A DNA stretch of 64,000 bases from Clostridia bacterium (GTDB lineage Bacteria; Bacillota; Clostridia; Peptostreptococcales; Anaerovoracaceae), in contig CABJAP010000015.1 in the NCBI GenBank assembly GCA_902363595.1, positions 27,956 through 91,955 on the forward strand, read 5' to 3'. Position numbers and translations under genes: made by a program. The notes under the pieces were generated by a model. The model was not told the DNA's origin and searched no databases. It saw nothing but the letters and a program-made list of their open reading frames with translations. Position 1 is the stretch's first letter; every line of letters begins with the position of its first letter. Of this stretch, positions 53,100 to 61,527 are shown one piece after another.

Positions 53100-53618
53100 A
53101 TGAAGATTGGAAAAAAAGGTTTCCTGCTGCTGACAGCGCTTTTGTGTGCTTTTATTTGGGCAGGGTGCGTCGACGGGCAGGATGCATCATCTGACCAGTC
53201 AACATCCGAAGAAAGCCATCCTCAAACCGCAGTGGAAAAAAATCAGGGCAAAATACAAATAGGGGATAATGGGAACATGGAAATTGAAATTTATGCCGGC
53301 GGCCAGACTTTTGCATCAGTTCTCTTTGACAGCCCTGCGGCGCGGGCACTTGCAGAGCAGCTGCCGATAACTGTGAATATGCAGGAACTGAACGGGAATG
53401 AAAAATTCTATGATCTGCCCAATGCCTTGCCTACAGATACGAAAGACATCGACAGCATTCACGCCGGCGACCTGATGTTGTACGGCTCTGACTGCCTGGT
53501 GCTCTTTTATAAAGATTTCCAGACGACCTACCGTTATACCAAGCTGGGCAGGGTGGAAGACGCCGCGGGATTGGAAAAGGCTCTTGGCGTCGGTGATGTG
53601 CAAGTGACCTTTCGCTGA
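53100..53618 (+). CDS. Cyclophilin-like-fold lipoprotein
   Basis: A 172-residue exported protein; the signal peptide ends in WAGC (lipobox, Cys ~23), followed by a Ser/Glu-rich linker (~25-50). The domain from ~55 (MEIEIYAGGQTFASVLFDSP…ALAEQLPITVNMQELNGNEKFYDLP in parts, then GDLMLYGSDCLVLFYKDFQT and YTKLGRVEDA) matches the bacterial cyclophilin-like family often placed beside flavodoxins and aldo-keto reductases. Role unknown; the active-site residues of true prolyl isomerases are not evident. Confidence 0.8.
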   Translation: MKIGKKGFLLLTALLCAFIWAGCVDGQDASSDQSTSEESHPQTAVEKNQGKIQIGDNGNMEIEIYAGGQTFASVLFDSPAARALAEQLPITVNMQELNGNEKFYDLPNALPTDTKDIDSIHAGDLMLYGSDCLVLFYKDFQTTYRYTKLGRVEDAAGLEKALGVGDVQVTFR

Positions 53619-53721
53619 AGCGTGGAGAGCGTATGCGGTATAGAGCAAGGCCGCAATTATCTGTGTCCGCAGCTGATCGGCGATCATAGGACGCAACACG
53701 GAGAAAAAAGTGTTCAATGTC

Positions 53722-53775
53722 AAACTCTCCGCCTTCATTTATTTTTTTTGAGAATAAGTGAAGGCGGAGAGTTTT
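53722..53775. terminator. 16-bp-stem hairpin, probable terminator
   Basis: AAACTCTCCGCCTTCA (53722-53737) pairs exactly with TGAAGGCGGAGAGTTT (53759-53774). Only a short T-run follows, and a T8 tract lies in the loop. Confidence 0.65.
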
Positions 53776-53872
53776 GCGTTTGTATTAAAAATTTTCTGAT
53801 AGCTGCTATCATATCCTCTGTCTTCCCTGCGCAGTAAAACGTGTGTTAAGTTAAAACTGAAGCTAGCTAGTA

Positions 53873-53935
53873 CAGTGCCTGGTCGATAATTCGGCAAATG
53901 GCTTGCCGGATTTTCCAAGCATTAACCAGACACTG
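53873..53935 (+). other. Nested 63-nt stem-loop before the FAD oxidoreductase operon
   Basis: Outer stem CAGTGCCTGGT/ACCAGACACTG (one mismatch) and inner stem AATTCGGCAA/TTGCCGGATT (one mismatch). It lies 54 bp before the start of the next operon. The stretch 53619-53989 holds no gene; this and the preceding hairpin are the only structures seen. Confidence 0.55.
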
Positions 53936-53989
53936 CACAGGAACGATGGAAATGAATGAACTGAAAAATTAAAGGGAGGACTTTTTATT

Positions 53990-55249
53990 ATGAGTATGGA
54001 AAAATATTCGAAATCTTACGATGTAGTAGTCATTGGCTGCGGCCCCGGAGGCGCGGCAGCAGGCAAGTTCGCCGCAGAAAACGGCGCCAGAACTTTAATC
54101 TTGGAAAAGAAACGGGAAGTCGGACTGCCGGTTTACGATTCCACCGCCGTTATCTACGGTCTCTACGAACTGGAAGAATTCGCCGGATTCAAATTCAACA
54201 GAAACAAAGTGAACGAATATCACGTCAACGGCAACTGCTTTATCTCGCCCGACGGCAGCTACGGCGGATACCAGAAGTGGTCCGACGGCTACGGCATCCG
54301 CAGACCGGAATTTGAAAAAGCCATGGCAGTGGCAGCCGGAAACGCCGGCGCTCACATTCTGATGGATGCCAAATTCCTCAGCATTGAGCGGGACAAAGAT
54401 GGACAGATCAGCGGCGTCATCTTCAAAAAAGGCGGAATTACATACAGCGTGGACTGCAAGATCGTCATCGCAGGCGACGGAGTTTACGCAAGAGCCGTAA
54501 AACAGACAAACCACGAAGTATTTGAATCCGAAATCGCCGTATCCCTGGGATACGATATGGTGAATGTGAAAAAGACAAAGCCAATGGAAGGCGAGTTTTA
54601 CGAACTGTACCTGATTCCCGAACTGCCAGGCTATTTCTGCTGGACCTCCCCAAAGGGAGACAACCGCTACGGCGTTGCCGTTATGTGCAACCCCAAAAGA
54701 ATCCAGAAGGGCTACACACTGAGAACGGTTCACGACCGATTTGTAAAGCATCTGGAAGAATTGGGAAGATATGATTTCTCTGATGCGGCCGTCGTATCCA
54801 TGATGTCGGGAACAAGCCTTTCTGTAAAAGAAGCGACCGACGATCTCACCGACGATGCCTTCCTGCTGGTAGGCGATGCGGCCTGGAGACCGATGATGGG
54901 AAGTGACTGGGGTACGCCGGGAATGCCGACCGCGGTACGTTCCGGAAGATTTGCCGGCGAGGTTGCCGCACAGGCGCTGAAAGACGGCGACTTGAGCAAA
55001 GAATATCTGCACAAGAATCTGAAGGCAAAATATGACGCCACTTACAACGATCCGATTGCCGACAGAAAGGCGATCAATGAGGCCAGACAGTGGTACTTCA
55101 AGCTGATGAACGCAACGCCGGAAATGCAGAATAAATGTATCGCGGCGATCGGCGATGCATACTCTTCTCTCCATCTGTACCTGCGGGGCGCGCTGCCGAT
55201 GGCAGACTGCGTAGACAAGATCAGCGCATGGTGGGCGAAAAATGAATAA
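53990..55249 (+). CDS. FAD-dependent oxidoreductase (FixC / geranylgeranyl-reductase-like)
   Basis: A 419-residue flavoprotein: GCGPGGAAAGKFAAENGA dinucleotide fold and LEKK at the N-terminus, CKIVIAGDGVYARAVK in the middle and AFLLVGDAAWRPMMGSDWG for the flavin (GD motif). The layout equals FixC/ETF-quinone-oxidoreductase and geranylgeranyl reductase relatives. A 61-residue ferredoxin follows, as FixX follows FixC, so electrons probably pass between ferredoxin and a double bond or acyl-CoA-derived substrate. GGGAGGA precedes the start. It heads a nine- to ten-gene operon. Confidence 0.85.
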   Translation: MSMEKYSKSYDVVVIGCGPGGAAAGKFAAENGARTLILEKKREVGLPVYDSTAVIYGLYELEEFAGFKFNRNKVNEYHVNGNCFISPDGSYGGYQKWSDGYGIRRPEFEKAMAVAAGNAGAHILMDAKFLSIERDKDGQISGVIFKKGGITYSVDCKIVIAGDGVYARAVKQTNHEVFESEIAVSLGYDMVNVKKTKPMEGEFYELYLIPELPGYFCWTSPKGDNRYGVAVMCNPKRIQKGYTLRTVHDRFVKHLEELGRYDFSDAAVVSMMSGTSLSVKEATDDLTDDAFLLVGDAAWRPMMGSDWGTPGMPTAVRSGRFAGEVAAQALKDGDLSKEYLHKNLKAKYDATYNDPIADRKAINEARQWYFKLMNATPEMQNKCIAAIGDAYSSLHLYLRGALPMADCVDKISAWWAKNE

Positions 55250-55300
55250 GCCGGTAAGGGAAGCAAAGAAAACACATTCAGATTTAGGAGGTAAAAATTA

Positions 55301-55486
55301 ATGTATACAGTGAAAATAGACGGTGATAAATGCCTGGGCTGCAGATTATGCGCAATCGTATGTGAAGGGCTGGATGTACGTTCCGACGTACTGGCCTATG
55401 TGGCGGAGCCTGACAAACTGGACAATGTAAAAGAAGCGGCGGCGATCTGCCCGGAAAACGCAATCAAAGTAATCGAAGAAAACTAA
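55301..55486 (+). CDS. Small 4Fe-4S ferredoxin
   Basis: A 61-residue ferredoxin with C11, C14, C17 and C21 (CLGCRLCAIVC) and C50 (ICPENAI). The C-x2-C-x2-C plus distal C-P set is enough for one 4Fe-4S cluster; the second-cluster motif of 2[4Fe-4S] ferredoxins is absent. As partner of the FAD oxidoreductase upstream it would be its electron donor or acceptor. Confidence 0.9.
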   Translation: MYTVKIDGDKCLGCRLCAIVCEGLDVRSDVLAYVAEPDKLDNVKEAAAICPENAIKVIEEN

Positions 55487-55507
55487 GAGACAGATGGAGG
55501 TCACAAA

Positions 55508-56284
55508 ATGGGACTTTTGTTAAAAGATTTAACCGAGGGTGTTCTCACACTCACCCTCAACCGAGATGAAAAGCGCAACTCGCTGAACCTGGAATTAATG
55601 TCAGAGATCGTCGATGCTCTGAGAGAAGCCAGAGATGATAAAGCCGTAAGAGTAATCGTTATCAAAGGAAACGGCAAAGGCTTCTGCTCGGGAGCAGACC
55701 TGGGGAACCTGGACGAAATGCGGAGCAGCGCAATCATGATCCGGGAGCACCTGAGCCACTACGGCGACCTGCTTGTTGAACTGACCGATGCAGGAAAGCC
55801 GACCATCGCAGCCGTTCACGGCTTTGCCATCGCAGGCGGCCTGGGCTTTGCGGTTACAGCAGATATTACCTTTGCCACGGAATCCAGCTTCTTCTGGATT
55901 CCGGAAATCACCAGAGGCATCTGGGGCATGATGATCACCGCTCCGGTAGCCAGACTAATCGGGACCAAAAAGAGCCTGGAGCTGATGTATTCAGCAGACA
56001 AGATCAGAGCTAAGGAAGCGGAGCGAATCGGCCTCATCAACCGGGTTGTACCGGACGATAAGCTGGACGAAGAAGTTGACAAATTCGCAAAACAGCTGGC
56101 GAAAAGAAGCCCGCTGGCCGTAAAACTGGGAAGAGAAGGCATGTACAAATGCAGGGACATGGAATTCTACAAATCCATGGATTACCTGACCGATCTGGTG
56201 GTACTGCTCAATTCCAGTGAAGACGCCCATGAAGGATCCGTTGCTTTCCTGGAAAAGAGAGAACCGGTCTGGAAAGGAAGATAA
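55508..56284 (+). CDS. Crotonase-family protein lacking one hydratase glutamate
   Basis: A 258-residue crotonase: oxyanion loops FCSGADLGN and FAIAGGLGFAV. At the place of the first hydratase Glu (GGCELA) it has GGLGFA, with Gly; the second acidic residue, Glu133 (WIPEITRG), is kept. Loss of the first Glu usually means isomerase, hydrolase, decarboxylase or ring-opening chemistry rather than simple hydration. GGAGG precedes the start. It follows the ferredoxin by 21 bp. Confidence 0.87.
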   Translation: MGLLLKDLTEGVLTLTLNRDEKRNSLNLELMSEIVDALREARDDKAVRVIVIKGNGKGFCSGADLGNLDEMRSSAIMIREHLSHYGDLLVELTDAGKPTIAAVHGFAIAGGLGFAVTADITFATESSFFWIPEITRGIWGMMITAPVARLIGTKKSLELMYSADKIRAKEAERIGLINRVVPDDKLDEEVDKFAKQLAKRSPLAVKLGREGMYKCRDMEFYKSMDYLTDLVVLLNSSEDAHEGSVAFLEKREPVWKGR

Positions 56285-56308
56285 GAAAAAACGAAAGAGG
56301 TCGATAAA

Positions 56309-57739
56309 ATGAGTATCAAAAATTATGAAATCGGATATGGTGCGGACGCCCTGATCTATGCCAAATCCGTAGCGTTAATCGGTGTTTCCGGTAATGCGGC
56401 AAAGAAAAGTGTTGTCGGCGGAACGGCCATCTTAAACAACCTGGTCCGTTTTGGCTATAAAGGAAACGTGTATCCGATCAACCCCAAATATGAGGAAATT
56501 TCAGGCAAAAAATGCTATCCATCAGTGGAAGATGTGCCGGAGAAGATCGATCTGGCCATTATCGCAGTGGGCGCAGACAGTGTGCTTCCTACCGTGGAGA
56601 GCTGCGGTAAGGCAGGCGTGCGCAGTGCGATCATCATCAGCTCGGGCTTTGCCGAACTGATGACGGAAGAAGGCGCGGCTATGGAAAAGAGCATCGTCGA
56701 AGCGGCAAACAAGTACGATCTGAGGCTTCTTGGGCCCAACAACCTGGGATCCTTTAACATGAACGACGGCATGTGCGCCAGCACATCCTCCAGCCTGCTT
56801 TATTACGATTCCATGCCAAAAGGCAGCATCGCCTGGGTTTCCCAGAGCGGAGCCATGTGCAGTTCCATCTACGGACGGGCGATGGATGCGGCGATCAATG
56901 TGCCGGTGGTCATCACCACAGGCAACGAATGCGATTTGCAGACAGCGGACTTTATCTGGCATCTGGCCGATGATGAACGGATTCATGTCATCTGTGTTTA
57001 CTGCGAAGGGATCCGGGATAGATTGAAGTTTGAAGCAGCCTGCCGTAAAGCAAAAGAAAAGGGCAAGCCGGTGCTGGTATTCAAGAACGGCAAGACCGAG
57101 CGAGGCGGATTTGCCTGCGGCGCCCATACGGCGTCCGATGCGGGAGATATGGAGGATTACAAAAAGTTCTTTGAAAAGTGTGGAGCTGTCATGGTCGAAA
57201 GCATTGACGAGTTCTTCGATACGGCCAATCTGCTGGACAAGTGGGCGGACTACGGAGATATCGAAAAATTTGCCGTAATCAGCACTTCCGGCGGTAGCGG
57301 CGTCTGCCTGACCGACTGCGTGGAAGCGGCGGGAATGTCCGTTCCCGATCTCAGTGAAGAGACGAGAAACGCAGTTATGGAAAAGATCCCGTCCTTTGCT
57401 TCACCGCGGAACCCGATTGATGTTACCGCCCATATTTTACGGACCATCGAAAAAGTGGCAGAGGTGGGCGAAATTTTAGAAAAGAGCGGGGAAGTGGATG
57501 CCATGGTTCTGGCGCCTACTACCATTGAACGCAGCGCTTCCATTGCTATTGCTAAAGACTTTATCAATATTATTAAAGCATCCAAGATTCCGGCTGTGGT
57601 GCATTGGTATACTGGATCCACCAACATGGAGGCCATCCGTATGATCCGCGAAGCGGGGATACCGGCCTTCACCGAATATGATTCCATCGGCAGAGCCTTC
57701 AAAGCCAGAAAAACCTTCTTCGAGATGCAGGGAAAATAA
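56309..57739 (+). CDS. Acyl-CoA synthetase (ADP-forming) alpha-type subunit
   Basis: A 476-residue protein with CoA-binding Rossmann domain (~12-140; VALIGVSGN, VYPINPKY) and two succinyl-CoA-ligase-like domains (LLGPNNLG, WVSQSGAM, ISTSGGSGV). The phospho-acceptor His273 (GAHTASDAG) of ADP-forming synthetases is present. The ATP-grasp (beta) part is missing, here and anywhere in the window, so it must pair with a distant subunit or work as a CoA transferase-like or binding protein. It sits between two crotonase genes and probably activates or releases an acid of this pathway. Confidence 0.82.
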   Translation: MSIKNYEIGYGADALIYAKSVALIGVSGNAAKKSVVGGTAILNNLVRFGYKGNVYPINPKYEEISGKKCYPSVEDVPEKIDLAIIAVGADSVLPTVESCGKAGVRSAIIISSGFAELMTEEGAAMEKSIVEAANKYDLRLLGPNNLGSFNMNDGMCASTSSSLLYYDSMPKGSIAWVSQSGAMCSSIYGRAMDAAINVPVVITTGNECDLQTADFIWHLADDERIHVICVYCEGIRDRLKFEAACRKAKEKGKPVLVFKNGKTERGGFACGAHTASDAGDMEDYKKFFEKCGAVMVESIDEFFDTANLLDKWADYGDIEKFAVISTSGGSGVCLTDCVEAAGMSVPDLSEETRNAVMEKIPSFASPRNPIDVTAHILRTIEKVAEVGEILEKSGEVDAMVLAPTTIERSASIAIAKDFINIIKASKIPAVVHWYTGSTNMEAIRMIREAGIPAFTEYDSIGRAFKARKTFFEMQGK

Positions 57740-57742
57740 AGA

Positions 57743-58546
57743 ATGGAAGTGGAAAACATGGAAGAATTAATCAAGATTGAACAAAAGGGCAATATCAAAA
57801 TTGTCACACTGAACAGGCCCAAAGCCCTCAACTCCATTTCCTCCCAGCTTGCCAGGGATTTTCATAAGGTGTTGGATGAAATTAAGTTTGATATGGAAAC
57901 CAGGTGCCTGATCATCACCGGCGAAGGCCGTTCCTTCTGCGCCGGCGCCGATTTGAAGGAGAGGCAGACCTATACCCCGGAGGAACGGGGCCGCAAGATT
58001 CAGGAGATGAACGAGCTGGTCACAACCCTCTTTGAAAAAATCGAAACTCTCGAAATACCAACTATCGCCGCAGTTAACGGCTTTGCCCTGGGCGGCGGCA
58101 TGGAGCTGGCCATTTCTTGCGACATGCGCATCGCAGGAGAACAAAGCATCTTCGGTTTCCCAGAGATCGATTACGGCAGCTATCCGGGGGCGGGCGGACC
58201 AACCATGCTCCCGAGAAGAATCCCCATGGGAAAGGCCAAGCTGCTGCTCTTTACCGGCAGAAGAATTTCCGCCCGCGAAGCGGAAAAATATGATCTGGTA
58301 GAAGAAGTGGTGCCCCAGGATCAGGTTCTTGCCAAAGCGCTGGAGCTGGCCGAAGAAATCGCTCAGCATGCGCCTCTGGCTCTGCGGGAACTGAAAAAAG
58401 CCATTACTTACGGCCTGAATACAACTCCCGACCTTTCCCGGAAGATTTCCATCTGGCTCAGAAGGGCCATCGATGTATCGGAGGATTATCAGGAGGGGCT
58501 GCGGGCCAGAAACGAGAAAAGAAAACCAGTATTTAAAGGAAGGTGA
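57743..58546 (+). CDS. Enoyl-CoA hydratase/isomerase family protein
   Basis: A 267-residue crotonase; the ATG at 57758 (behind GGAAGTGG) is an equally good start. Both hydratase glutamates are present, E121 (GGGMELAISCD) and E141 (GFPEIDYG), with oxyanion loop FCAGADLKER. The YPGAGGPTMLPR segment is like methylglutaconyl-CoA and long-chain hydratases. It would hydrate an enoyl-CoA before the thiolase encoded 6 bp downstream. Confidence 0.88.
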   Translation: MEVENMEELIKIEQKGNIKIVTLNRPKALNSISSQLARDFHKVLDEIKFDMETRCLIITGEGRSFCAGADLKERQTYTPEERGRKIQEMNELVTTLFEKIETLEIPTIAAVNGFALGGGMELAISCDMRIAGEQSIFGFPEIDYGSYPGAGGPTMLPRRIPMGKAKLLLFTGRRISAREAEKYDLVEEVVPQDQVLAKALELAEEIAQHAPLALRELKKAITYGLNTTPDLSRKISIWLRRAIDVSEDYQEGLRARNEKRKPVFKGR

Positions 58547-58552
58547 TCGACT

Positions 58553-59716
58553 ATGGGAAAAGAATTGCGTGAAGCAGTGATTGTAGCCTATGGCAGAAGC
58601 GCCGTAGGAAAATCCAAAAAAGGATATTTTATAAACACCCATCCGGTTGAACTGGGAGCAGAGATCCTCAAGGGGGTCCTGGCAAAAGTGCCCCAGTTAA
58701 AACCAGAAGAAATTGACGACGTGGCGATTGGGTGCGCCAGAACGGTAAACCGGTGCGGAAAGAACGTAGCGAGACTCATTTGCCTTCGGGCAGGGCTGGA
58801 AAGCGTCAGCGCACAGACGGTTAACCGATTCTGCTCGTCGGGCCTGCAGACCATCGCGGCCATGACCAACGCCATCGCAGTGGGGGATATCGACGTGGCC
58901 GTTGCCGGCGGCATTGAATGTATGTCCATGGAACAGACCTATAAGGACGATGACGACGATGCAATTTTAGATGAAATGGTTCCCGGAGCCTATATGGGCA
59001 TGGGAATCACCGCAGAAAACGTTTGTATGGAAAAAGGCATCACAAGAGAAGAAATGGACGCCTTTGCGGTAGATAGCCATAAAAAAGCAGCGGCAGCTCA
59101 GGAAAAAGGTTATTTGAACAAACCGATCATTCCGGTTGCGGGCATCGATAAGGAAGGAAATCCGGTAACGGCCGATCTGGATCAGGGAATCCGCCCGGGA
59201 AGTTCCATGGAAAGCCTGGCAAAACTGAAACCCTGCTTTAAAGAGGACGGCCTTGTTACGGCGGCGACTTCCTCACAGACCGATGATGCGGCGGCCTTCG
59301 TGGTACTGATGAGCAGAGAAAAGGCAGAAGCCCTTGGCTTAAAGCCCATCGCCAAGCTGATCAATTTCGCCACTGCGGGATGCAAATCCGAGACGATGGG
59401 ATTGGGTCCAATTTACGCAGTGCCCAAGGTTATGAAGCGTGCAGGACTGACTGTCGATGATATGGATGTCATTGAACTCAATGAAGCCTTTGCCGCTCAG
59501 GCGATTCCCTGCATCCGGGAACTGAAACTGGATGAGAAAAAGGTGAATCCGTGGGGCGGAGCAATCGCGCTGGGCCACCCGATGGGCGCTACCGGGTCCA
59601 TCCTGACCATGAAGGCTCTGGACAATATTGCGATAAACGGCGGAAAATATGCGTTGGTGACCATGTGCGTCGGAGGCGGCCAGGGGGCTGCGGGTATCTT
59701 CGAATACTTAGGTTAA
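58553..59716 (+). CDS. Thiolase (acetyl-CoA acetyltransferase / 3-ketoacyl-CoA thiolase)
   Basis: A 387-residue thiolase with the acyl-accepting Cys94 (NRFCSSGLQT), His342 (ALGHPMGATG) and Cys372 (CVGGGQGAAG). It cleaves a 3-ketoacyl-CoA to acetyl-CoA or runs the condensation. A 3-hydroxyacyl-CoA dehydrogenase is not in this operon; the nearest is at 36-37 kb, and the iron alcohol dehydrogenases or an unlinked gene may fill the step. Confidence 0.93.
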   Translation: MGKELREAVIVAYGRSAVGKSKKGYFINTHPVELGAEILKGVLAKVPQLKPEEIDDVAIGCARTVNRCGKNVARLICLRAGLESVSAQTVNRFCSSGLQTIAAMTNAIAVGDIDVAVAGGIECMSMEQTYKDDDDDAILDEMVPGAYMGMGITAENVCMEKGITREEMDAFAVDSHKKAAAAQEKGYLNKPIIPVAGIDKEGNPVTADLDQGIRPGSSMESLAKLKPCFKEDGLVTAATSSQTDDAAAFVVLMSREKAEALGLKPIAKLINFATAGCKSETMGLGPIYAVPKVMKRAGLTVDDMDVIELNEAFAAQAIPCIRELKLDEKKVNPWGGAIALGHPMGATGSILTMKALDNIAINGGKYALVTMCVGGGQGAAGIFEYLG

Positions 59717-59762
59717 TTGTGTAGAAACGTTAAAACTGATAAAAAAGTTCAGGAGGAAAAAT

Positions 59763-61127
59763 ATGAAGACAGTTAGAATCGGATGCGGTTCCGGTTACTG
59801 GGGCGATGATATCGAACCGGGTCTGGAGATCGCAAGAAAAGGAAATGTAAAATATCTGGCGTTTGACTATCTGGCGGAATTGACCATGTCCATTCTGCGC
59901 AGACAGATGTTAAAAGACCCAACAAAAGGCTATGTGCCGGACATTGTGCCCCATTGGGAGAAATTCCTTCCAATTTGTCAGGAAAAGGGCATCAAAATGA
60001 TCTGTAACGCAGGCGGCTCCAACCCTATGGGAGCAGCCAACGCCATCGAAGAGCTTTGCCAGAAGATGGATATCCACGGATTGAAATTAGGTCTTGTTAC
60101 GGGAGATGATCTTTCAGATAAACTGGATGAGATTCGTGCGGCAGGCGTCAAGCTGACCAACACCGATACCGGCGAAGAGGACATTGACCGGGTTAAGGAT
60201 AAAATCGTGGGAGCTTACGCTTATGCAGGTGCGGAAGGTATCATCGAAGCGCTGGATCAGGGATGCGACCATGTAATCGCAGGACGTGTTTCCGATATTT
60301 CCCTGTATGTTGGTCCGATGATGCATGAGTTCGGATGGGACTTTTCCGAGCAATACAACAATAAGATCGGCGCGGCCATCAATACCGGACATATCGTGGA
60401 ATGCGGCAGCCCGTGCACCGGCGGCAACAGCAATCTCTGGGCCAGCTCACCGGAAAACTGGCATATCGGATTCCCAATCATTGAAATGGATGAAAACGGC
60501 GATGCTGTCATCTCCAAGGTGGAGGGTACCGGCGGCATGATCAACCAGTGGACCATGAAAGAGCATCTGACATACGAAGTAATTGACCCCAATAACTACA
60601 TCATGCCCGACGGAATCGCCGACTTTACCTCACTTAAGCTGGACGAAATCGGCAAGGATAAAGTAAAAATTACAAATATGACCGGAAAAGGCCGTCCGGA
60701 TATGCTGAAAGTCTGCATTGGCGTGGAAGAAGGCTTCATGAGCGAATCCATGCTCATCTACCCATGGCCCAACGCTTACGAAAAGGCTCAGAAGGCTGAA
60801 GAATTAGTACGCAAACGTCTTGATTATCTGGGCGTAAAACCGCTGGAACTGCGCTTTGATTATATTGGCGTCAACTGTCTCCACGGCAGCGTAGCCACAG
60901 AGCCGGATCCCAACATCAACGAAGTTGCACTTAGAATTTCATGCAAGACCAATACCTTTGCGGAAGCCGCGCTGATCAAGCAGAATACCACCCACCTGTG
61001 GACTTATGGACCGATGGGCGCTGCCTGCGGCGTAAACGGCCGGCCGCGTAAAGTCATCGGACTGTGGCCGACTCTGGTTCCAAGAGAATTTGTTGTTCCT
61101 CAGCTGACCATTAAGGAGGTGAAATAA
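59763..61127 (+). CDS. AtuA-family protein (acyclic terpene utilisation, DUF1446)
   Basis: A 454-residue protein matching the AtuA family: VRIGCGSGYWGDDIEPGLEIA at the start (in part), DYLAELTMSIL, DHVIAGRVSDISLYVGPM and a late GPMGAACG. AtuA is genetically needed for citronellol/geraniol-type catabolism in Pseudomonas but has no settled reaction. The C-terminal ferredoxin-fold part usually found in one-chain AtuA is here the separate next gene. In an anaerobe with crotonases and thiolase it may handle a branched or hydroxylated acyl-CoA. Function is not known. Confidence 0.85.
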   Translation: MKTVRIGCGSGYWGDDIEPGLEIARKGNVKYLAFDYLAELTMSILRRQMLKDPTKGYVPDIVPHWEKFLPICQEKGIKMICNAGGSNPMGAANAIEELCQKMDIHGLKLGLVTGDDLSDKLDEIRAAGVKLTNTDTGEEDIDRVKDKIVGAYAYAGAEGIIEALDQGCDHVIAGRVSDISLYVGPMMHEFGWDFSEQYNNKIGAAINTGHIVECGSPCTGGNSNLWASSPENWHIGFPIIEMDENGDAVISKVEGTGGMINQWTMKEHLTYEVIDPNNYIMPDGIADFTSLKLDEIGKDKVKITNMTGKGRPDMLKVCIGVEEGFMSESMLIYPWPNAYEKAQKAEELVRKRLDYLGVKPLELRFDYIGVNCLHGSVATEPDPNINEVALRISCKTNTFAEAALIKQNTTHLWTYGPMGAACGVNGRPRKVIGLWPTLVPREFVVPQLTIKEVK

Positions 61128-61445
61128 ATGGCAAAAGTACAATTAAAAGATCTGGCCTTTGCCCGCGGCGGCGACAAAGGCGACGTAGCCACCATCGGGA
61201 TTATGGCCTTAAACCATGATTACTACGAGCAGTTAAAACGGGAGCTGACGCCGGTAGCCATTAAAAAGTTTTTTAAAGACATGGTAAAAGGCGATGTGGA
61301 AGTATACCCGGAAGACAATATCGAAAGTTTTCAGATCGTTTGCAGAGGCGGACTTGACGGCGGTGCCACCAGGACTCTTCGCTACGATACAACTGGAAAA
61401 TCATTAGGATGCGCTCTGCTTCGAATGGAAGTTAACATTTTTTAG
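61128..61445 (+). CDS. AtuA-associated small subunit (ferredoxin-fold, non-Fe-S)
   Basis: A 105-residue protein starting directly after the AtuA stop (no gap), with KEVK-TAA-ATG and a GGAGG inside the end of atuA. LKDLAFARGGDKGDVATIGI and CRGGLDGGATRTLRYDTTGK (in parts) are the features of the C-terminal domain of fused AtuA proteins. No Fe-S cysteines are present. It almost surely forms a complex with AtuA. Confidence 0.85.
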   Translation: MAKVQLKDLAFARGGDKGDVATIGIMALNHDYYEQLKRELTPVAIKKFFKDMVKGDVEVYPEDNIESFQIVCRGGLDGGATRTLRYDTTGKSLGCALLRMEVNIF

Positions 61446-61459
61446 TTCCACCATATTAT

Positions 61460-61502
61460 GCGGAAAGACTTTGTGCAGAAAGATGTACAAAGCCTTTCCC
61501 GC
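61460..61502 (+). other. Intercistronic stem-loop
   Basis: GCGG-AAAG…CTTTGT pairs with ACAAAG…CTTT-CCGC, about 14 bp with one mismatch and a bulge, between the AtuA small subunit and the iron dehydrogenase. It has no T-run, so mRNA processing or attenuation is as likely as termination. Confidence 0.5.
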
Positions 61503-61527
61503 TCATAAAAAGAAAGGAGTTGTAGTT

